Part shown: piece by piece, positions 53,334 to 61,854 of the stretch
Numbering within the stretch: position 1 is the stretch's first letter
Layout: every line of letters begins with the position of its first letter
NCBI RefSeq assembly: GCF_000621845.1
Contig: NZ_KK211354.1
Span: forward strand, 86,733 to 150,732
From: Ruminococcus flavefaciens MA2007
Lineage (GTDB): Bacteria; Bacillota; Clostridia; Oscillospirales; Ruminococcaceae
Length of the DNA: 64,000 nucleotides
Reading direction: 5' to 3'
Notes under the pieces: model-generated
Databases searched by the model: none
What the model was told of the DNA's origin: nothing
The model's input: the letters and a program-made list of their open reading frames with translations, nothing else
Translations under genes and position numbers: made by a program

Positions 53334-55861
53334 TATTTTCTCTCCTTTTTGAATAGGCTGTCGCAGTATTGCTGCGCCGCCTGTATCTTTTCACATGATG
53401 TGTAGTCGTAGTAATGCTTCATGTTGCTGAGTCCGCCGCGCTTGCGCCTGAATATGAGGACGTATATAACAAGCACAGCCGCCGAGCAAAGGCTTATTAT
53501 GATACCTGTGCGGAGATATGGCGTTTTGTAGCGGAAAACGATAGTGTTTTCTCCTGTATCGGCTCTTACAGCCATAAAGCCCTCGTCAACACGCTCAACA
53601 TCGGCAGGAGCGCCGTTTACCTCTGCTGTCCAGCCCTCGCTGTAGGGAACGCTGAAAAATACCAGCTGAGGCTTGCTCAGGTCGATGACTGAGGTAAAGC
53701 CGTGAGAGTCAAATCTGAAGCTCTTTGAGCAGCACATACGCTTTTCCTTGCAGAATACAGTGTACGTATTCCGCGACAGAGCCGAAGAAGCAGGCATTTC
53801 GTATTCTGTTAGGATATCGCTGTATTTCTCCGCCTGTTCGTCGCTGAGCACAAGAGCTTTCATAAGCACGTTCTGGCGCTGGAGCTTCGATTTGTTGTCG
53901 GCGTCGGACTTCCTGACGAACTTGTCATAGCCGAAGCCCATGGGGATATATAGCTCGTTCTCGTATATCTCGAAGTGTTCGTTCTCGCCGATATACTTGA
54001 AGCTTGGCAGCTCGTCGGGAATAATGACTTTGCTGGTGTCCTCGTCGGCGTTAGCCGAAGTTTTGGACGAAGGCTCAGGCTCGGCTGAGCTTTTCATGCT
54101 TGCGGACAGGAGCTCCTCATAGCTGCACCCCTTGGTCTTTTCCTTGTAGTAGTACTTAACGGAGAAAAGTCCGCGGAGAGGATAGTTGCTCAGCTCCGCA
54201 CGTGAGGCTACATCGCGCTGTATGCCGATGAAGCTGTAGAAATCCATGATAGAGGTTGAGACAACGCTCTGGAAGGCTCTCATTGAGGGCAGTCCCCATA
54301 TCATGGGATAGTTGTCGCAGTTTTCGGAAATGTCGATACGGAAGAAATTGTCCTCTGTGACCTTTTCGTATACATTGTCGCCGCCCTCGATAGCGGAGCT
54401 TATATACTCCCGTGAATCGCCGATAGTATTTGCTCCGTAAAGGGAGGTAGTCAGTATGCAGATAACAGAGGCGGCAGCAGTGACTACAACCATGAATCTT
54501 GTGCTGAGAGTACCGCTTTGCTTGCGGCGGAGTATGAAGAATGTGCATATGAGGAAAACTACCGCAACACCAATGGTCAGGTAGAAGTAAAGCACGTCGT
54601 CTGCCATTGTGAAGAGCTTTGCCTTTTTGCCGTCCTCAGGCTTTGCGGGGAAAGCTCCCATGACTGCCAGTGCTGCAACCATGACGGCACAGAAGCGCAG
54701 TCCGAACTTGCAGTCGCAGTTCTCGTCGTCAAGGGTATGGGCAGTCATCATAGCCATGATAAGTATCGGCATATAGAACCAGCGGGCGTAGTAGTATGAG
54801 TTCGCCGCCTGGAAAAGACTGTTGAGAACGGGGATAAGTGCGAATATGCCGCAGCAGATGAGCAGCCTTGCCGCCCAGTGCTTTTTGTGCATTCGCATAA
54901 AGGAGAGAACTCCCACCATTGAGAACATTGGCAGATAGCCGCCGATAGAAGCCCATTTTTCGTAGTCCGAAATGAGCAGATTCGGGTACGCAGGGGGATC
55001 CGACGGCATAAAGAATGTCTGGATTATCCTCGGGACAAGAGTTTTGTCGTAGTATGCCACCATGTCCGCACCGTAGGCGTGTTCGCTTATCCTGTAGTTT
55101 CCCATGAGCGCCATAGCCGACGGGAGCAGTATAAACGCCGCCATAAGGGAGCCGATGACTGCTTCAAAAACAAGTCCGAAGAACTGCTTCCATGAGGTGT
55201 GGAAATCCTTGCATCTCATTCGGAACAGATAGTAAAGTACCAGAAATACCGCCTGACCTGCGAAGAAGTAGTAGTTCACGCAAGCCATGAGCGCCACGGA
55301 AAGCGCAAAAACGCCTTTGCGTCGGCAGTTTATGTTCTCCTCCATAGCAATGAGCATGAGAGGGAAGAATGCGGTAACGTCCTGAAAATGATTGAAGAAG
55401 ATGTTATACACCTGAAAGCCCGAAAAGGCGTAGAGCAGAGCTCCCGTTAGAGCGGCGTTCTTGCCGCGGACGAATCGGCGTATATAAATGTATGCTGTCA
55501 GCGAAGCGAAGCCGTGCTTCATAGCCAGCAGGAACGGCATTGAGTAGATGACCAGTCCTCTCGGAAGTATGGTGCTGAGCCAGAAAAAGGGACTTCCGAA
55601 AAGGTAGAACGAATAGGACGTCATGAAATCGGAGCCTAAATCGGTGAACCAGTTCCAGCCGAAGCTGCCGCTGCGCACAGCGTCGTTAGCAAGGCTGTAG
55701 AATGGTATCTGCTGGGCGTTGTAATCGCCGAAATATATGAAATATCCGCGCTCTGTGAAAATCATGGGCAGAGTAGTCAGAAGCAATGTGACAAAGCCGA
55801 TGAGGAACGCAGACAGGTATTTTTCCTTGTAAGAGCGTATATTGCCGCAGCTCTTTTTCAC
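53333..55861 (-). CDS. YfhO-family polytopic membrane protein
   Basis: A protein of 842 residues with 12-14 membrane helices over residues 15-490 and a final helix near 805. Early loops have YFGDYNAQQIPFYSLAND and FSGFQVYNIFFNHFQDVTAFF, typical of the YfhO group, which shares the GT-C glycosyltransferase plan. A large outer region (about 500-790) follows, ending in a beta-domain (SVPYSEGWTAEVNGAPADV, VFRYKTPYLRTG). YfhO is linked to glycosylation of lipoteichoic acid in some Firmicutes; the target here is unknown. It is encoded just before nudF. Confidence 0.87.
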   Translation of the reverse strand: MKKSCGNIRSYKEKYLSAFLIGFVTLLLTTLPMIFTERGYFIYFGDYNAQQIPFYSLANDAVRSGSFGWNWFTDLGSDFMTSYSFYLFGSPFFWLSTILPRGLVIYSMPFLLAMKHGFASLTAYIYIRRFVRGKNAALTGALLYAFSGFQVYNIFFNHFQDVTAFFPLMLIAMEENINCRRKGVFALSVALMACVNYYFFAGQAVFLVLYYLFRMRCKDFHTSWKQFFGLVFEAVIGSLMAAFILLPSAMALMGNYRISEHAYGADMVAYYDKTLVPRIIQTFFMPSDPPAYPNLLISDYEKWASIGGYLPMFSMVGVLSFMRMHKKHWAARLLICCGIFALIPVLNSLFQAANSYYYARWFYMPILIMAMMTAHTLDDENCDCKFGLRFCAVMVAALAVMGAFPAKPEDGKKAKLFTMADDVLYFYLTIGVAVVFLICTFFILRRKQSGTLSTRFMVVVTAAASVICILTTSLYGANTIGDSREYISSAIEGGDNVYEKVTEDNFFRIDISENCDNYPMIWGLPSMRAFQSVVSTSIMDFYSFIGIQRDVASRAELSNYPLRGLFSVKYYYKEKTKGCSYEELLSASMKSSAEPEPSSKTSANADEDTSKVIIPDELPSFKYIGENEHFEIYENELYIPMGFGYDKFVRKSDADNKSKLQRQNVLMKALVLSDEQAEKYSDILTEYEMPASSALSRNTYTVFCKEKRMCCSKSFRFDSHGFTSVIDLSKPQLVFFSVPYSEGWTAEVNGAPADVERVDEGFMAVRADTGENTIVFRYKTPYLRTGIIISLCSAAVLVIYVLIFRRKRGGLSNMKHYYDYTSCEKIQAAQQYCDSLFKKERK

Positions 55862-55967
55862 AGTGTTTTCCTCCGTAAAATTAGATATACATATTGATTA
55901 TATCATATTGTTATAAAAAAAGCAATAAAAATCGAATATATTTTCGCGGCGAGCCGACGCTTTAAAA

Positions 55968-56083
55968 GTTGAGAGTGGAGAGTGAAGAGTTGAGAGTTAA
56001 TGTGTTCGCTCCGCTCACCTTATTTAAATAATGTCGCCGCAGGCGACTCCGCAACTTTCAACTCTCAGCTCTCAACTCTCAAC
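55968..56083. repeat. Composite stem-loop element, copy B
   Basis: Arms of GTTGAGAGT-type repeats (55968-55998 and complement 56053-56083) enclose a core: AATGTGTTCGCTCCGCTCAC, TTATTTAAATAA and TCGCCGcAGGCGA. The core lines up with the element at 35393, but the arms are unrelated. This fills most of the 320-bp gap between the YfhO gene and nifS. Confidence 0.7.
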
Positions 56084-56113
56084 TAACAAACTCGGTTTGA
56101 TAGTGTGAAAAAC

Positions 56114-56142
56114 TTGCTTTATTTTATAAAGTATGCTATAAT
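56114..56142 (+). promoter_or_regulatory. Promoter of the nifS-thiI operon
   Basis: TTGCTT and TATAAT separated by 17 bp, about 40 nt before the start codon. Confidence 0.72.
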
Positions 56143-56181
56143 TAAAAGAATGCTACTATAAACTGACGAAAGGAACATGAA

Positions 56182-57312
56182 ATGGAAGTTTACCTTGATA
56201 ATGCGGCGACTACAAAGCCATGCGCAGAAGCGGTTGAGGCGGCGGTGTCAGCCATGACTGAGAATTACGGGAATCCCTCGTCCCTCCACAGGGCAGGTCT
56301 CAACGCTCAGCTCGTCGTGGACGGCGCAAGAAAAGCCGTTGCCGACAGCATAGGCGCCGACAAGGACTGTATATATTTCACCTCGGGAGCTACAGAGAGC
56401 AACAACCTTGCACTCCGCGGAGCTTCTGCGGCTTACGGAAGAAAAGCCAAGAAAATAGTCATTTCCGCAGTGGAGCACGCCTCCGTTGAGGAGACTGCCG
56501 CTGACCTTGAGAAAAAAGGTTTTGAGATAGTCCGCGTTTCTCCCCGTGAGGACGGACGCTTCTATGCGGCGGACTTCGTAAATGCCTGCGGCGAGGACAC
56601 CTGCCTTATCAGCATGATGTATGTCAACAACGAAACAGGCTACATACTCCCTGTTAAGGAGACATTTTCGGCGGTGAAGCGCCGTTATCCCCATATAATC
56701 ACACATACGGACTGTGTGCAGGCTTACATGAAGCTGCCTGTAAAGGCAAGTGCGCTCTGCGCCGACCTTATCTCCCTCAGCGGTCATAAGATACACGGCG
56801 GCAAGGGCGTGGGAGCTCTTTACATCAAAAAGGGAGTCCGTGTACTTCCCGTTATTACGGGCGGCAAGCAGGAAAAGGGCATACGCTCGGGTACTGAGAA
56901 CGTTCCCATGATAGCGGCTTTCGGAGCGGCTGTGAAAAAGCTTGTCCCCACTATCACTGAGCGTTATGAAAAAGTGGGCGGACTGAAAAAGTACCTGCTT
57001 GACAAGCTCAGCGGAATCGAGGGCGTTGTTGTGAACTCTCCCGAGGACGGCTCTCCCTATGTGGTGAATATCTCGGCAGTGGGAAAGCGCTCGGAGATAA
57101 TGCTCCACTTCCTTGAAAGCAAGGAGATATACGTGTCCAGCGGCTCGGCTTGCTCAAAGGGACAGCAGAGCGGAGTTCTCGGACAGTTCGGCATACGCGA
57201 TAAACGTGCGGACAGCGCGCTTCGCATAAGCATGACCGCTGAAACTACAGAGGCGGAGCTTGATGTGTTCTGTGAGGCTCTCCGCGAGGGTATGGAAAAA
57301 ATCAGAGGCTGA
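56182..57312 (+). CDS. nifS: Cysteine desulfurase (NifS/IscS class)
   Basis: A protein of 376 residues, PLP-dependent. YLDNAATTKP at the N-terminus, GNPSSLHRAG, YFTSGATESNN, VEHASVEET, DCVQAYMKLPV, the PLP lysine in LSGHKIHGGKG and the persulfide cysteine in SSGSACSKGQ. It releases sulfur from cysteine and hands it to an acceptor. ThiI follows 33 nt downstream, so this copy is most likely the dedicated sulfur donor for tRNA thiolation, comparable to the NifZ-ThiI pair of Bacillus subtilis. Confidence 0.93.
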   Translation: MEVYLDNAATTKPCAEAVEAAVSAMTENYGNPSSLHRAGLNAQLVVDGARKAVADSIGADKDCIYFTSGATESNNLALRGASAAYGRKAKKIVISAVEHASVEETAADLEKKGFEIVRVSPREDGRFYAADFVNACGEDTCLISMMYVNNETGYILPVKETFSAVKRRYPHIITHTDCVQAYMKLPVKASALCADLISLSGHKIHGGKGVGALYIKKGVRVLPVITGGKQEKGIRSGTENVPMIAAFGAAVKKLVPTITERYEKVGGLKKYLLDKLSGIEGVVVNSPEDGSPYVVNISAVGKRSEIMLHFLESKEIYVSSGSACSKGQQSGVLGQFGIRDKRADSALRISMTAETTEAELDVFCEALREGMEKIRG

Positions 57313-57345
57313 TATATTTATATTATAATAGTATAGGAGAAGAAT

Positions 57346-58524
57346 ATGAAAGAACTGATACTTGTAAAATACGGCGAAATGGCACTGAAAGGTCTCAACA
57401 AAAAGACCTTTGAGGATATGCTCATAAAGAACATAAAGCGCAGACTGAAGCCCCTCGGTCACTTTCAGATTACCAGTGCTCAGTCCACAACATATATAAC
57501 TCCTCTTGACGAGGATATCGACCTCAACGAAGTCGCAGACAGAGTGGGCAAGATATTCGGTATCGCTACCTACTGCCGCGCCTGCGTATGCGAGAAGGAC
57601 TTCGAGGATATCTGCAATAAGAGCTATGAATATCTTGACGAGGTGCTGAGCTGTGCGAAGACATTCAAGGTCAACGCAAAGCGCTCCGACAAGGCTTTCC
57701 CCATGAAGTCTCCCGAGATATGCATGGAGCTGGGCGGAAAGCTTCTTGAAAAGTTCCCGCACCTGTCCGTTGACGTCAAGAACCCCGAAGTTACGGTAAC
57801 TGTTGAGATACGCGACGAGAACGCCTTTGTTCACGCAGAGAACATCAAGGGAGCAGGCGGACTTCCCGTTGGCAGCAGCGGCAAGGCTATGCTTCTTCTT
57901 TCGGGCGGTATCGATAGCCCCGTTGCAGGCTATATGATGGCAAAGCGCGGCGTTCACATCGCGGCTATCCACTATGTCAGCCCTCCCTACACATCTGACC
58001 GAGCACAGCTCAAGGTCGAGGAACTCTGCCAGAAGCTTACCGACTACTGCGGAGGTATCGCATTCTACTGCGTACCTTTCACGGAGCTTCAGGAGGCTAT
58101 CAAGGACAACTGCCCCGAGGAGTTCTTTACTATTATAATGAGAAGACTCATGATGGAGATAGCTCAGCGTATCGCCGCAAAGGACAACTGCCTTGCCCTT
58201 ATCACAGGCGAGAGCGTGGGACAGGTGGCAAGCCAGACAATGGCGGCTATGGTCTGCACAGACGCGGTATGCCGCATACCTGTGTTCCGTCCCTGCGTTG
58301 GCATGGACAAGACCGAGATAATCGAGATAGCACGTAAGATAGACACATTCGATATATCGGTACAGCCCTATGAGGACTGCTGTACAGTATTCACCCCACG
58401 TCACCCCAAGGTAAGACCTCAGCTTTCAGACATCGAAAAGGCACAGAACAGCTTCGATTTTGAACCGCTTATACAGAAGGCTGTTGAAAACACAGAGATG
58501 AAGACCTTTAATTTTGGAGATTGA
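57346..58524 (+). CDS. thiI: tRNA 4-thiouridine synthetase ThiI
   Basis: A protein of 392 residues. Residues 1 to about 165 comprise the N-terminal ferredoxin-like and THUMP domains. A PP-loop ATPase follows with LLSGGIDSPVAGYMM (about 184-198), ITGESVGQVASQT and FRPCVGMDKTEI. There is no C-terminal rhodanese domain, as usual in Firmicutes, so sulfur should come directly from the neighbouring desulfurase. It makes 4-thiouridine at tRNA position 8. AGGAG precedes the ATG. Confidence 0.95.
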   Translation: MKELILVKYGEMALKGLNKKTFEDMLIKNIKRRLKPLGHFQITSAQSTTYITPLDEDIDLNEVADRVGKIFGIATYCRACVCEKDFEDICNKSYEYLDEVLSCAKTFKVNAKRSDKAFPMKSPEICMELGGKLLEKFPHLSVDVKNPEVTVTVEIRDENAFVHAENIKGAGGLPVGSSGKAMLLLSGGIDSPVAGYMMAKRGVHIAAIHYVSPPYTSDRAQLKVEELCQKLTDYCGGIAFYCVPFTELQEAIKDNCPEEFFTIIMRRLMMEIAQRIAAKDNCLALITGESVGQVASQTMAAMVCTDAVCRIPVFRPCVGMDKTEIIEIARKIDTFDISVQPYEDCCTVFTPRHPKVRPQLSDIEKAQNSFDFEPLIQKAVENTEMKTFNFGD

Positions 58525-58595
58525 TTTTTTAAGTATTTTACAAAACTATCACTTAATTTTTGTGGAATGTTGACTAAAGAAAGAGTGAGTATTTA

Positions 58596-59132
58596 GTGGT
58601 AAGCAGTAAATTTTCTGAATGTGACACCGAAAAACTTGACAAGACCGTTGAAAATGTTGTAAAATTATTAGAACGAAAGGGTTTGACTATTGCTACAGCG
58701 GAGAGCTGTACGGGAGGACTCCTTTCGGAGCTTATAACATCAGTATCGGGCGCGTCTGCGGTCTTTGAGCTTGGGATATGCACATATTCTCAGCGGATAA
58801 AGACAGAGTTTCTGGGAGTTCCCGCCGAGGTCATACAAGAGTTCGGCGTGGTGAGCGAGGAAACAGCACTGAGCATGGTCAAGGGACTAAAAAAACGCTC
58901 GGGAGCAGATGTGTGCGTTTCCGTAACGGGTATCGCAGGTCCATCGGGCGGAACTGCGGATACTCCTGTGGGAACGGTGTATATCGGTTTCGATATCTGC
59001 GGCAGTCAGTTTGTAAGACTGCCAGAATTATGGAAGCTGAGCGATATGAGCAGAACGAATATCAGACGATGTGCGGCTGCTTATGCGTTTGGTACGATTG
59101 AAAAAATACTGATGGAGGCGAGTAAAGACTGA
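58596..59132 (+). CDS. pncC: CinA C-terminal domain protein, nicotinamide-nucleotide amidase
   Basis: A protein of 178 residues if the GTG at 58596 is used; the ribosome site is weak and the start uncertain. The stand-alone CinA C-terminal domain is clear: TIATAESCTGGLLSELITSV, CTYSQRIKTEFLGV, FGVVSEETALSMVKG and SVTGIAGPSGGTADTPVGTV. PncC enzymes deamidate nicotinamide mononucleotide to nicotinate mononucleotide in NAD recycling. The N-terminal COG1058 half of full CinA is absent. Its stop overlaps the start of the sortase gene by 1 nt (TGATG). Confidence 0.88.
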   Translation: MVSSKFSECDTEKLDKTVENVVKLLERKGLTIATAESCTGGLLSELITSVSGASAVFELGICTYSQRIKTEFLGVPAEVIQEFGVVSEETALSMVKGLKKRSGADVCVSVTGIAGPSGGTADTPVGTVYIGFDICGSQFVRLPELWKLSDMSRTNIRRCAAAYAFGTIEKILMEASKD

Positions 59133-60865
59133 TGAGCGAAAAAATAACCGACGGCAGCTCAGAAGCTCAGCGCAGAGCTGAGAAGATAAAGGCTATCAGA
59201 AGGTCTATCCGCAGTGAAGCGGAAGTCGCTCCGATGACTTATGAAAATAAATCAGACAGCGAGCGCTCTGAGAGCATGGCTGACCGCATTGCAAGAGTAA
59301 AGGAAAAACATAATGCAACTGCGGCGGATATACTTGACGAGCTCGACAAAGCAATAGCAAGAGAAAAGGCAGACGCAGAAAGATTAGCTGCACAGCAGGC
59401 AGAGGCTGAAGCAAAGGCTAAGGCAAACGCTTCTCCCGATATCTCTGATATACTCCCTGCACTGGAAACTCCCGCACATGAGGAACTCCAGGAGCTGGCG
59501 GAGGAAGTAGCCGAGGACTTCACAGAGGTCAGCGGTGATATCACGGGATATACGGAGGACTTTACCGAGGCTGAGGCAGAGGCGGAAGCTTGCGAAGCAG
59601 AAGTAAACAACGCGTATGCACAGGAGGCAGAGACTGAAAGTGTGACGGAGGAAAAGGACGAAGAAACTATGATCTTTACTCCGATCAGTCATGCTGCCGA
59701 AACAAAACAGACGGAAGAGCCTGTTCGCCCTCTTCATCGTGTACATGAGGACAAAGCTCCTGAGCCAATTATTCGGGCGGCTGCGGAGACGACCTCCGAA
59801 GAGACGAAAAAGCCTTCCAAAAAGAAGAAAAAGAAGAAGAAAAAAACCTTTAAACAGCGCCTGCTGGACCTGTTCCCTCAAAAGGGGGACAGGCTCGGTG
59901 AGCGCATAAGAAAGATCGTTTTCCTCGGTTCTGTCGTTGCGATAGTTGTCTGCGGCTACATAGTAGGAGACTACTACTATGACCTGTGGTCAAGCAAGCG
60001 CAAGACCAGAGACCTTATGGAAATGTATGAGATATACGGAGATCAGGAGGCTCCCAAGGAGGAGCAGCCCATTGATGACCGTGTGAGATATCTCGATATG
60101 CTGCCCGGCGCACGCAAGCTCTGGGAGCAGAACCACGATATCGTCGGAGTCATCACTATCCCCAATACCCCGATAAATAACCCTGTCATGCAGGCAGAGG
60201 ACAATTACAAGTATCTGGATAAGAAGTTCGACCTGTCAGATAACATTGCAGGCGAGCTGTTCCTTGATTACAGAAACCATTTCGATGAGGTCGGCGAGGA
60301 CGGCTACTTAACGTGCGAGAACTCGGATAACCTTATCATCTACGGACATAATATGTACGACGACCAGATGTTTGGCTGTCTCAAGTATTATAACTGGAGA
60401 GAGGATTATTACGGATTACACCCCGTTATAAACCTCAGATCAAATTACGAAAACTACAAATATAAGATATTCGCATTCTTTATTCTTGACGCAGAGGACG
60501 AATCGGATACAAAGTTCGATTGCTGGAACAAACTTGACTTCGACGGCGAAGAGGATTTCTACAACTTCGTCAACGAGGCTAAGAGAAGATCGATACGCCT
60601 TAACAAGGTGGACGTTAAGTACGGCGATCAGCTGCTTACCCTTTCAACCTGCAATACTACTCTTGCAGATGAGGAAAGAGGACGTATCATTATAATGGCA
60701 AGACGTGTGCGCGAAGACGAGGATCCTATTGCAGGTACTCAGGACAGCGTGCGTAACCCAAATATAAAGTGGCCTAATCTCTATTATGAGAACCATTCGG
60801 ACGCAAGATATGATCCGAATGCTCCATTTGAGCCATACGGACCTGCGGAGGCGAAGGATAAATAA
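59132..60865 (+). CDS. Class B sortase with long acidic cytosolic extension
   Basis: A protein of 577 residues. Residues 1-225 are a charged, Glu/Ala-rich region with coiled-coil character (about 75-105), followed by a block of nine consecutive Lys near 232. One membrane helix lies at about 261-282. The sortase domain (about 325-545) has His406 in YGHNM, Cys507 in LSTCNTT and Arg in IMARRVR; the length between them fits class B. It should cut and transfer surface proteins, or crosslink pilin-like subunits. Such a large cytosolic extension is unusual. It overlaps pncC and the next sortase by 1 nt each. Confidence 0.9.
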   Translation: MSEKITDGSSEAQRRAEKIKAIRRSIRSEAEVAPMTYENKSDSERSESMADRIARVKEKHNATAADILDELDKAIAREKADAERLAAQQAEAEAKAKANASPDISDILPALETPAHEELQELAEEVAEDFTEVSGDITGYTEDFTEAEAEAEACEAEVNNAYAQEAETESVTEEKDEETMIFTPISHAAETKQTEEPVRPLHRVHEDKAPEPIIRAAAETTSEETKKPSKKKKKKKKKTFKQRLLDLFPQKGDRLGERIRKIVFLGSVVAIVVCGYIVGDYYYDLWSSKRKTRDLMEMYEIYGDQEAPKEEQPIDDRVRYLDMLPGARKLWEQNHDIVGVITIPNTPINNPVMQAEDNYKYLDKKFDLSDNIAGELFLDYRNHFDEVGEDGYLTCENSDNLIIYGHNMYDDQMFGCLKYYNWREDYYGLHPVINLRSNYENYKYKIFAFFILDAEDESDTKFDCWNKLDFDGEEDFYNFVNEAKRRSIRLNKVDVKYGDQLLTLSTCNTTLADEERGRIIIMARRVREDEDPIAGTQDSVRNPNIKWPNLYYENHSDARYDPNAPFEPYGPAEAKDK

Positions 60866-61818
60866 TGAACAAACCTGTAAAAATAATCTCAGCCTGTGCT
60901 GCCTGTGCAGCGGCTGTAGGACTTGGCATCTACGCTGTAGTGATAAGCAAGGACAAGAAAGCTGTCCCGATATACAGCGATGTAGTCGAGACCACTGCTA
61001 CTGTGGAGGCTACAACAAAGGAGCTTCCCGATGACCTTGCTGAAAAATACGGTTATGTGCCGTCTCAGCTTGGCATGACGGACAGAGCAAAGTCCCTCAT
61101 GCACGTCAATAAGGACGTCGTAGGCTGGATAAAGGTAGACGGTCTTCAGATCGACTACCCCATAGTCAAGGATCCGGGAAGTATCTCCTCGGATATGGCT
61201 TTTTACGGCGGAAGGGACTACTACCCGAACTTCTTCTACCTCGATAATGATCTTTACAGACAGTACGACGAGAGAGGTTCGCTGTTCCTTGATTACCGCG
61301 ACAATTTCGGCGCTTTGGAAAGCGAGCAGTCCGAGAATCAGGTGATATACGGTCACGCTTGGTGGAACGGCGAAATGCTTGGCTGCACAAGAGAGTACCG
61401 ACTGAATCCCGATTTCTACTGGAAGAACCCGTTCATTCACGTAAGCTCCAATTACAAGGATTACGATTACGTTATCTTCGCTATCCTTGTTACCAGCGGA
61501 ACCTACGATGAGACAGACTTCCACTACTGGGATATGGAAGACCTGAGCTCGGAGGAGGATTTCAATTTCTATGTCGACAAATGCAAGAGCCGCTGGCTCT
61601 ATGATACAGGAGTCGATGTGAAATACGGCGACAAGCTCATTACCCTGTCTACCTGCTATTCGGACGTGGATAATTCACGATTCCTCGTTGTGGGAAGACG
61701 TCTCAGGGACGGCGAGGTCGCAGGCGATACAAATTCGATAAAGCGTACTGAGTCATGGTTACAGGCTCAGAAAGCAAAGGAAGCCGAAAAAGCAGCTGAG
61801 GAACAGGCTCAGCAGTAA
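60865..61818 (+). CDS. Class B sortase
   Basis: A protein of 317 residues. A single membrane helix at about 6-27, then the sortase domain with His164 in YGHAWWN, Cys264 in LSTCYSD and Arg in VVGRRLR. FYGGRDYYPNFFYLDND and RGSLFLDYRDNF match class B. The C-terminal 30 residues are an Ala/Glu/Lys helix. It starts within the stop of the previous sortase gene (TAATG) and shares the same domain plan, so the two arose by duplication. No LPxTG-type substrate is encoded nearby. Confidence 0.92.
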   Translation: MNKPVKIISACAACAAAVGLGIYAVVISKDKKAVPIYSDVVETTATVEATTKELPDDLAEKYGYVPSQLGMTDRAKSLMHVNKDVVGWIKVDGLQIDYPIVKDPGSISSDMAFYGGRDYYPNFFYLDNDLYRQYDERGSLFLDYRDNFGALESEQSENQVIYGHAWWNGEMLGCTREYRLNPDFYWKNPFIHVSSNYKDYDYVIFAILVTSGTYDETDFHYWDMEDLSSEEDFNFYVDKCKSRWLYDTGVDVKYGDKLITLSTCYSDVDNSRFLVVGRRLRDGEVAGDTNSIKRTESWLQAQKAKEAEKAAEEQAQQ

Positions 61819-61854
61819 GCGAACTCTTATATTTTTTCAATAAAGGAGAGCGTT

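Noticed and set aside
57154..58404. A 416-codon minus-strand frame opposite nifS and thiI
   Set aside because: It is Cys-, His- and Leu-rich without a fold pattern, as expected from the reverse of a GC-biased coding strand.
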